From: an uncultured Phascolarctobacterium sp.
GTDB taxonomy: Bacteria > Bacillota > Negativicutes > Acidaminococcales > Acidaminococcaceae
NCBI GenBank assembly: GCA_905207485.1
Contig: CAJLLL010000003.1
Span: 1 to 64,000 of the forward strand
Length of the DNA stretch: 64,000 nt
Direction of reading: 5' to 3'
This document shows positions 18,208-25,282 of this stretch, piece by piece; position 1 is the stretch's first letter, and each line of letters starts with the position of its first letter. The position numbers and the translations under genes were made by a program. The notes beneath the pieces are model-generated. The model had not been told where the DNA came from, made no database searches, and saw nothing but the letters and a program-made list of their open reading frames with translations.

Positions 18208-19761
18208 GTGAGAAAAAAACAATATAAAATTTTTGCTGCCATTCATCTTGGTTCCGAGATGATAAGCATGCAAATCGTGCAATACCGTAATTTGAACAAC
18301 ATGAAAATTTTAGAGGAGTGCAACCGCCGCGTACGCCTGGGCGAGGAGACTTTTAAAAATAAAATTATCCCGTTCAGCATGGTAAACGAAATCTGCGAAC
18401 TGCTTGTAGGCTTTAAACGCCTGATGACGGAGTACGAGGTTGATGAGTACAGCATACAGGCTACGACTGCGGTGCGCGAAGCGCTGAACCGTGTATTTCT
18501 GATTGACCAGATTTATATCCGCACGGGCCTTAAGGTAAGCGTTATTGATTTGCCGGAAGAAATTTATACCAAGTATGAATCTATCCGGCGCACAATGAAG
18601 CTTGACGGACTTACCGGATCCCGAGAAAGCATGCTGATGATGGATATTTCATCCGGCGGTTTGGGTATTACCTTTGTTAAGGATAATGTAATCCAATATC
18701 AGCAGAACTTAAACATCGGCGTTATCCGCGTTAAGGAAAGTTTTAACCGCAATCAGCGCAGTTCCCTTAAATTCAATCAGGCACTGGCAGAGTATCTGTC
18801 AAGCACAATGGGCGCCGTAAGGGATGCCTTAAAAAATGAGCAGGTGCATTATCTGGTGCTGTCCGGTGCTGAATCCGAACTGCTTTTGCAGATGATGGGC
18901 ATTGAGTTTAAGACCGGTGTTATCCGTATAAAAACGGAACAGTTTATGCAGCTTTTTAAAACCGTGCATGAACTGAATCTGCCGCAGATTATTAAAGTGT
19001 TTAAAATTAATGAGGATGCAGCGGGGCTTGTTGTGCCGACCATTTTATTGTACGAGCAGCTTTTGGCGCTTGTGCCGGTACAGGAAATTATCCTTACGGA
19101 TGACCGCTTTATAGACGGCATCTGCCTGCTGCATATTGGCCCTAAAACCAATAAGGATTATGCCGCAGAGCTTGAACAGGAGCAGTTAAGCCTTCTGCAC
19201 AGCATCGGCAGGCGCTATCATTACGATGAAGCACATTCCCGCCAGGTTGAAAAACTGGCTGTGGCAATGTTTGATAAACTCGGCAAGCACCATGGGCTTG
19301 ACAGCCATAGCCGCATACTTTTGCAGGCAACGGCGCTGCTGCATGATATCGGCAAATATGTTTCTCTGCGCAGCCATTCGCTGTACAGCTATAAACTGAT
19401 AATGTCAAGCGATATTCTCGGCTTCAGCGAAATGGACAAAAAAATTGTGGCACTGGCAAGTTATTACCATGCACACAGGCTGTTCAGCGGCAACATTCAT
19501 GCCGATGTTGAAAAAATGTCGCCGGAGGTTATGGCTTTAGTGGCTAAAATTGCTGCGCTGGTGCGTTTGGCAGATGCTATGGACCGCAGCTATAAACAGA
19601 AAATTAAAAGCTGCCGCGTAAGTGTTAAAAACGCGGTTATGAAGGTAGACGCGGTAACACGCGAAGATTTGACGATAGAAGAATGGACGTTTGCTTCCAA
19701 GGCTTCGTTCTTTGAAGAAGTTTACGGATTACAGGCAGTTTTGGAACGGGTGGACAGATAA
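18208..19761 (+). CDS. degenerate Ppx/GppA-like protein with HD domain
   Basis: 517 residues starting with GTG after GAGGTGG. It has the same layout as the divergent ppx but its phosphate-loop motifs are eroded: AAIHLGSEMISMQIV replaces DIGSNS, and MDISSGGLGIT replaces DLGGGSTEL. The C-terminal HD domain is intact, with HSRQVEKLA near 348, ATALLHDIGKY near 376 and an HSLYSYKLI segment. It may sense polyphosphate or a nucleotide, or act through the HD domain. The stop codon abuts the ppk1 ATG directly, so the two are co-translated. Confidence 0.84.
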   Translation: MRKKQYKIFAAIHLGSEMISMQIVQYRNLNNMKILEECNRRVRLGEETFKNKIIPFSMVNEICELLVGFKRLMTEYEVDEYSIQATTAVREALNRVFLIDQIYIRTGLKVSVIDLPEEIYTKYESIRRTMKLDGLTGSRESMLMMDISSGGLGITFVKDNVIQYQQNLNIGVIRVKESFNRNQRSSLKFNQALAEYLSSTMGAVRDALKNEQVHYLVLSGAESELLLQMMGIEFKTGVIRIKTEQFMQLFKTVHELNLPQIIKVFKINEDAAGLVVPTILLYEQLLALVPVQEIILTDDRFIDGICLLHIGPKTNKDYAAELEQEQLSLLHSIGRRYHYDEAHSRQVEKLAVAMFDKLGKHHGLDSHSRILLQATALLHDIGKYVSLRSHSLYSYKLIMSSDILGFSEMDKKIVALASYYHAHRLFSGNIHADVEKMSPEVMALVAKIAALVRLADAMDRSYKQKIKSCRVSVKNAVMKVDAVTREDLTIEEWTFASKASFFEEVYGLQAVLERVDR

Positions 19762-21876
19762 ATGGAAAAAAACAAATTAAACCTCAATAAACCTGAATAT
19801 TTTTTTAACCGTGAATTGAGCTGGCTTAAATTTAACCTGCGCGTACTGCGCGAAGCAGGCGTTAAAACCACGCCGCTGCTGGAACGCTTGAAATTTGTGG
19901 CTATTACCGCCTCTAATCTTGATGAATTTTTTATGGTGCGCGTTGCCGGTTTGTGGGACCAGTTTGAAAACGGTATTAACAAACGTGATGCTACCGGAAT
20001 GACGGTGAAGCAGCAGCTTGAAGAAATCAGTAAGGCTGCGCATGACCAGATGAAACTTTTAAATAAGTACCTGCTGTCGCTGGTTAAGGAACTGCGTGGG
20101 GCAGGGCTGTATATCTGCCGCGTAAGCGAACTTAGCGAGGGCGGACGCCGCTGGCTGGAAGGTTATTACCAGGAAGAAATTTTCCCGGTATTGACGCCGA
20201 TGGCTGTTGACGCTTCACGTCCTTTCCCGTTTTTGGCAAATAAAACTTTAAACCTGGCGGTTGAACTTACCAACCAGGAAGGCGAAGACAGCATGGGCAT
20301 TGTACAGGTGCCTTCCGTACTGCCGCGCTTAATTGAAGTTCCCGGCGAAGCAAAACGCAGCTTTGTATTTTTAGAGGACGTTATTAACGAGCACTGCGCT
20401 GATTTGTACAGCGGCTGCAAAATTCTGGACGTTGTGCCGTTCCGTATTACTCGCGATGCCGATTTGGAATTTGATGAAGACGATATAGACAACCTGCTGA
20501 AAGAAGTGGAAAAATCCCTGCGCAAACGTACGCGCGGCGCTTCTGTAAGGCTTGAAATTTACAACAAGGCAAACAGCCGCATACGCAAATTTCTGTACGA
20601 TAATCTGGACATTACAGAACAGGAAGTTTATGAAATCAATGGGCCTCTTGATGCTACCTGCTTCTTTAAGTTTGCTTCACTGCCCGGTATGTGGCCTTGG
20701 CTGTATGAGCCATTTGTACCACAGCGCCCGCTGGAATTGCCGGATGACAGCGATATTTTTAAAGTTCTGCGTGAACGCGATGTGCTGCTGCACCATCCGT
20801 ATGAAAGTTTTGACCCGGTTGTTAAATTTGTCAGCGATGCTGCCAATGACCCTAACGTATTGGCCATTAAACAAACGCTGTACCGCGTAAGCGGCAACTC
20901 TCCGATAGTTGCTGCTCTGGCGCGCGCTGCTGAAAACGGTAAGCAGGTTACGGTACTGGTGGAATTAAAAGCACGCTTTGACGAAGAAAATAACATTATT
21001 TGGGCGCGCCGCCTTGAAGAAGCAGGTTGCCATGTAATTTACGGATTAATGGGCCTGAAAACCCACGCCAAAATTATTTTGGTAGTCCGCAAAGAAGCTG
21101 ACGGCATCAAGCGTTATGTGCATCTTGGCACAGGCAACTATAACGATAATACCGCAAAACTTTATACCGATATGGGCCTGATGACAGCCAATGACCAGTT
21201 CGGCAGCGATGCATCGGCATTCTTCAACGTATTGTCCGGTTATTCGGACCCGCCGGTGTGGAATAAACTTGTAATGGCGCCTTTAGGGCTGCGCAAAAAG
21301 ATTTACGAACTGATTGACAATGAAATTGCCATTGTTAAAAAAGGCGGCAGCGGGCATATTATTGCTAAAATGAACTCGCTGATTGATTATCCTGTTATAG
21401 AAAAATTGTATGAGGCTTCTGTAGCAGGCGTAAAAATCGACCTTATTATCCGCGGTATCTGCGGTTTGCGTGCAGGCATGGACGGAATAAGCGACAATAT
21501 TACAGTCCGTAGCATTGTAGGCAGGCAGCTTGAACACAGCCGCATTTTCTGGTTCCAGGGCGGCGGCAAAGAGCAGCTTTTCCTTTCCAGTGCCGACTGG
21601 ATGCCGCGTAACCTTAACGACCGTGTTGAGCTGTTCTTCCCGGTAGAAACGCCGGCGCATATTGAACGCATTAAAAAAGTGCTTGATTTGTATCTTCACG
21701 ATAATGTTGGCGCACATATGATGCAGTCTAACGGTACATACCGCCGCGTAACCAACCGGATGGAACCGGCAGGCGCGCAAAGCACGCTGTACGAATGGGC
21801 GCTTTTGGCAGCTACGGCAGATAAAATTCCTATGCAGGACCGCCTGCGCCCGATGTATGACCGCGATAAGGCCTGA
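19762..21876 (+). CDS. ppk1: polyphosphate kinase 1
   Basis: 704 residues. Makes polyphosphate from ATP reversibly. N-terminal domain with NRELSWLKFN (residue 14 on) and ASNLDEFFMVRV near 52; catalytic PLD-like domains contain the autophosphorylated histidine in YVHLGTGNYN (His454) and a second conserved histidine in QLEHSRIF. Starts immediately after the HD protein's stop codon. With two Ppx-like neighbours it forms a synthesis/degradation module for polyphosphate. Confidence 0.96.
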   Translation: MEKNKLNLNKPEYFFNRELSWLKFNLRVLREAGVKTTPLLERLKFVAITASNLDEFFMVRVAGLWDQFENGINKRDATGMTVKQQLEEISKAAHDQMKLLNKYLLSLVKELRGAGLYICRVSELSEGGRRWLEGYYQEEIFPVLTPMAVDASRPFPFLANKTLNLAVELTNQEGEDSMGIVQVPSVLPRLIEVPGEAKRSFVFLEDVINEHCADLYSGCKILDVVPFRITRDADLEFDEDDIDNLLKEVEKSLRKRTRGASVRLEIYNKANSRIRKFLYDNLDITEQEVYEINGPLDATCFFKFASLPGMWPWLYEPFVPQRPLELPDDSDIFKVLRERDVLLHHPYESFDPVVKFVSDAANDPNVLAIKQTLYRVSGNSPIVAALARAAENGKQVTVLVELKARFDEENNIIWARRLEEAGCHVIYGLMGLKTHAKIILVVRKEADGIKRYVHLGTGNYNDNTAKLYTDMGLMTANDQFGSDASAFFNVLSGYSDPPVWNKLVMAPLGLRKKIYELIDNEIAIVKKGGSGHIIAKMNSLIDYPVIEKLYEASVAGVKIDLIIRGICGLRAGMDGISDNITVRSIVGRQLEHSRIFWFQGGGKEQLFLSSADWMPRNLNDRVELFFPVETPAHIERIKKVLDLYLHDNVGAHMMQSNGTYRRVTNRMEPAGAQSTLYEWALLAATADKIPMQDRLRPMYDRDKA

Positions 21877-21937
21877 TACTGGCAGTGCAGCCTGCAATAT
21901 GTTATAATGTTACATATCAAACAATTGCGAGGCTGAC

Positions 21938-22846
21938 ATGGATACGGAAATTTTAAGTCATATCGGGCATAGCCTGTATAAAACCGAAATATTAAAAGAA
22001 TGGAAACGCTACGTTGTTTTCCGTACGCGCTGCATGCTGCACAGTGCGGAAATCAGCGGACTGTTGGATTTTTTTGCGGCAACGCCTTTAAGGCGCGATA
22101 TGCTGCACCATACCACAAGTTTTGTAGAGCAGGCAACACGCCAGTTCTTTTATAAAAATTCCAATTATGCCGGGCGCATTGCACTGATTAAGGCGCATGT
22201 GGAATTTTTGGAAAGCAAAATGACGGAAGAAGCCCTGCGCAAACTGTATGCTAAGGGAGAAATGCTGCGCCTGTGGGAGGACAGCTATGATGAAAAGCCG
22301 TTGACATTGGAACTGTGGTTTCATGCAGGACAGCGCAAAGAAGGCTGCCTTTCGCTGGTGCTGTTGTGGGATAAAGAAGCGCTGTACCAGATTATGTTCT
22401 GGCTGGCACCGGATAAAGAAGGCAAACCTGCGCTGTGGATTGGTGCTTTGCAGGGTACTCCCAACGGGTCGGAAGTTATCAAAGGCTTAACAAAGGCGTT
22501 TTTCGGCTACCGTACTAAAAACCTTATTTTTTACGGCATCCGCAATGTTGCGGAAGTACTTGGCTGCGAACGCATTTATGCTGTCAGCAACGAAGGCTAT
22601 TATGCCATGAATCATGTCCGCATGGACAGAAAGCTAAAAACTTCGCTGGATGCTTTCTGGCAGGAATGTGAAGGACAGCCTGTTGCTGATGACAAACGCT
22701 TTTACGAAATACCCATTCCGGAATACCGTAAATCAATGGAGGAACTTAAACCTTCCAAACGTGCACAGCACAGAAGGCGCTTTGCTAAAATGGACGAAAT
22801 GAAAGAAGCCATTGCGGCAAACCTGAAAAATTACTTAAAAGCATAA
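21938..22846 (+). CDS. VirK/YbjX family protein (DUF535)
   Basis: 302 residues matching the DUF535 pattern, with an LTLELWFH...KEGCLSLVLLW core near 115-145, IGALQGTPNG near 168 and RIYAVSNEGYYA near 210. No signal peptide or membrane segment, so likely cytoplasmic. VirK and YbjX are linked in enterobacteria to envelope integrity and resistance to antimicrobial peptides, mechanism unknown. An extended -10 (TGTTATAAT, TATAAT at 21903-21908) gives it its own promoter. A terminator follows the stop. Confidence 0.85.
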   Translation: MDTEILSHIGHSLYKTEILKEWKRYVVFRTRCMLHSAEISGLLDFFAATPLRRDMLHHTTSFVEQATRQFFYKNSNYAGRIALIKAHVEFLESKMTEEALRKLYAKGEMLRLWEDSYDEKPLTLELWFHAGQRKEGCLSLVLLWDKEALYQIMFWLAPDKEGKPALWIGALQGTPNGSEVIKGLTKAFFGYRTKNLIFYGIRNVAEVLGCERIYAVSNEGYYAMNHVRMDRKLKTSLDAFWQECEGQPVADDKRFYEIPIPEYRKSMEELKPSKRAQHRRRFAKMDEMKEAIAANLKNYLKA

Positions 22847-22852
22847 TAAAGT

Positions 22853-22884
22853 AACCGGGCTTGTTTTAAAGCAGGCCCGGTTTT
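22853..22884 (+). terminator. intrinsic terminator
   Basis: 8-bp stem AACCGGGC/GCCCGGTT (22853-22860 with 22875-22882), extended by a few pairs inside, with a short T run. Ends the VirK-like gene. Confidence 0.7.
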
Positions 22885-22955
22885 CAATTAGTTTACTATT
22901 TTTTTATGTAACTTTGTGTTATAATGGTAATATATATTGACATGGAGGTACTAAA

Positions 22956-23942
22956 ATGAAACAAAAACTCCTTACCTTACTTTTAACTTTAACACTTACT
23001 GTTTCATCAACTTTTCCGGGTGTCGCCTTAGCCGCCAGCGGAGATGAAATTTCGGCAAGCGCGGCCATTGAAGCTGCTGAAGCGCCGAAAACAATGTCTG
23101 CAAGCGAAAAACTGGGCGTGCTGGAAGTAACTTTGTATGGCACGGAACAGGCAGGTGCACTGGTCAGCAGAACTGACAGCCTTGAAGACGATGTTTACGG
23201 CACTATTACCACTGACCCGATTTTAAATAGAGTTGATAATTTGTACGATTATGTTAAAGGCTATCCCGGCAGCGGTGAAGCAAGCTTTTTAACTAAACTG
23301 AACGCAGTTGAATGGCAGTTTACGGAAAGCACTGCCAGCGGCCCTGCAAAAAGCCGCATTGAAGCACTGGAAACAATGCTTAACGGTGAAGTAAGCACCG
23401 GTTCTCTGGCAGGACGTCTTGAAGCTTTGGCAAACCTGGCTTTCCAGGATGGCATTGTAGTTGTTGAAACCGTAACCCTGCCGAAAGACAGCGTTATTAA
23501 ACTTGAATTTGCTGAAGACCTGAGCAGCAAAACCGCGCAGGCCGGCGATGTTGTAAAATACAAAGTTGCTGATAACGTATTTGTTAACGATGTGCTGGTA
23601 CTGCCGAAAGGTGCTGAAGGCATCGGCAAAGTTACCAAAGTTGTAGGTCCGCGCATGTTCGGTCAGGATGCACGCATCGATGTTGATTTCGGTTATATTT
23701 ACGCTATTGATAATACCCGCGTAAAAGTATTCCTCGGCGATATTGCCAAACAGGAAGCTAAAACCGTAGCAGGTGCAGCAGGTGCAGCTATCGGCGGCAT
23801 GGTTGTACTTGGTCCTATCGGCGTAATTGGCGGTGCATTTGTAACCGGTAAATCTGTAAATATTCCGGCAGGCTCCATTACCTTTGTACAGGTTAAAGCC
23901 GATACCGATATTCAGGGTATGGTTTATCAGGGAACCAACTGA
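22956..23942 (+). CDS. exported repeat protein of unknown function, probably envelope-associated
   Basis: 328 residues. Signal peptide (1-27, cleavage after ALA). Residues about 50-165 contain roughly three helical repeats of the type LExxLYG...GxLxxRxxxLE, seen at 51, 100 and 143. A beta-rich middle (170-255) follows, then a glycine/alanine-rich hydrophobic stretch (GAAGAAIGGM...IGVIGGAF near 270-300), similar to glycine-zipper segments, and a short tail. I do not recognise the family; the layout suggests a surface or outer-membrane anchored protein. Own promoter with an extended -10 TGTTATAAT before GGAGGT-ATG; terminator behind. Confidence 0.75.
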   Translation: MKQKLLTLLLTLTLTVSSTFPGVALAASGDEISASAAIEAAEAPKTMSASEKLGVLEVTLYGTEQAGALVSRTDSLEDDVYGTITTDPILNRVDNLYDYVKGYPGSGEASFLTKLNAVEWQFTESTASGPAKSRIEALETMLNGEVSTGSLAGRLEALANLAFQDGIVVVETVTLPKDSVIKLEFAEDLSSKTAQAGDVVKYKVADNVFVNDVLVLPKGAEGIGKVTKVVGPRMFGQDARIDVDFGYIYAIDNTRVKVFLGDIAKQEAKTVAGAAGAAIGGMVVLGPIGVIGGAFVTGKSVNIPAGSITFVQVKADTDIQGMVYQGTN

Positions 23943-23977
23943 TTGCTGAACAACTGAAAACAGTAAATAAAAAATAA

Positions 23978-24013
23978 AACCCCGTTTATCTTACGATAAG
24001 CGGGGTTATTTTT
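23978..24013. terminator. intrinsic terminator between convergent genes
   Basis: 13-bp stem (23978-23990 with 23995-24007, one G-T pair), TTAC loop and a T-rich tail. Ends the exported repeat protein gene and may also serve the minus-strand gene ending at 24023. Confidence 0.75.
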
Positions 24014-24022
24014 ATGCGATTA

Positions 24023-25258
24023 TTATTCAGCCGTTGCCAGCATCAGTTTAATGCGGTTTTCCTGATTAACTTTGGAGGCGCTGGAGTCATAGTCAATCGG
24101 CAGGATATTGGCGTTTTCCGCGATTTCTTTAATTTTGTTAAGCATGCCGCGTCCTGCAATATGGTTTGGCAGGCAGCCGAACGGCTGGGCGCAAATGATA
24201 TTGTTATAGCCGCTTTTGGCAAGTTCCAGCATTTCTGCTGTAAGCAGCCAGCCTTCACCCATGTTGTTGCCGTAGCCGATAACATTTTTAACCAGAGCTT
24301 TGGTCTCTTCGTAAGAAGCAGGCGGTTTAAAAGGCTGGGTATCAAGGGCATGCAGCATAATTTTTTCAAGGCGTTTTAAATAAGCCATTGCCATTTTGGA
24401 AATGCCGTATTTAAAAAATTTGCCGCCGTATAATTTGTAATCCGTAAGATAAGTATCAGCGCAATACATAATAAAGTTCAACATGCCGGGCAGCATATAT
24501 TCGCAGTTCTGTTTCTGCAAAAACTGCTCTAAATTATTGTTACCCAAACCGGCATATTTAATATAAATTTCGCCTACAATACCAACTTTAATTTTTTCTT
24601 CTGCTTTTTGCGGCAGAGCGGCAAAATCTTCGGCCAAAGCTTTGGAGAGTTGTTTCATGGTGCTTGTAGCCTGCGCCTTGCCTTCAATAAAAGCAGTTTC
24701 CAGTTTATGCAGCCATTTGGTTGCCAGTTCGTCAACTGCGCCTTTAATGGTTTCATAAGGACGGGTTTTGTTGGCGAGATACATCAGCGTATCGCCGTAA
24801 ATAACGGCTGCCATTAGCTTGCGTACCATAGAAAGGTTCATATCAAAGCCCGGTTGTTCGTTCATGCCGTTAACGTTAAGGCTGATGATGGGAATGTTGC
24901 CAAAACCTGCTTTTTCCATGCCTTTGCGCAAAAGATAAATATAGTTGGATGCGCGGCAGCCGCCGCCTGTCTGGGAGAGAATAACAGCAGTTTTGCTGAG
25001 GTCGTATTTGCCGCTTTCCAAAGCGTTAATAATTTGCCCGATAACAAGCAGTGCCGGGTAACAAATATCACTATTAACATATTTTAAACCGGTTTCCACA
25101 ACGTCGCGTCCGGTATTCTGCAAAATTTCAGCCTTGTAGCCGCAGCTTTGCAGTGCCGAGCGCAGCAGCGCGAAATGAAAAGGCAGCATACCGGGAACGA
25201 GAATGGTATGTGTAGCTTTCATATCTTTAGTAAAAACCGGCAAAGCGTTTTCTGACAT
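24023..25258 (-). CDS. 2-hydroxyacyl-CoA dehydratase-like component (HgdB/D-like domain protein)
   Basis: 411 residues. The region QTGGGCRASNYIYLLRK near 110 and CAQPFGCLPNHIAGRG near 350 carry the conserved cysteines of the 2-hydroxyglutaryl-CoA dehydratase D-component family. In many Clostridia this part is the C-terminal segment of one very long activase-related protein; here it is a separate gene with its own AAGGAG site, 24 nt after the 972-residue activase. Probably binds an iron-sulfur cluster and works with that partner. True substrate (or a non-dehydratase role) is unknown. Confidence 0.82.
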   Translation of the reverse strand: MSENALPVFTKDMKATHTILVPGMLPFHFALLRSALQSCGYKAEILQNTGRDVVETGLKYVNSDICYPALLVIGQIINALESGKYDLSKTAVILSQTGGGCRASNYIYLLRKGMEKAGFGNIPIISLNVNGMNEQPGFDMNLSMVRKLMAAVIYGDTLMYLANKTRPYETIKGAVDELATKWLHKLETAFIEGKAQATSTMKQLSKALAEDFAALPQKAEEKIKVGIVGEIYIKYAGLGNNNLEQFLQKQNCEYMLPGMLNFIMYCADTYLTDYKLYGGKFFKYGISKMAMAYLKRLEKIMLHALDTQPFKPPASYEETKALVKNVIGYGNNMGEGWLLTAEMLELAKSGYNNIICAQPFGCLPNHIAGRGMLNKIKEIAENANILPIDYDSSASKVNQENRIKLMLATAE

Positions 25259-25282
25259 AAAAATTGCTCCTTCTAAAATATT

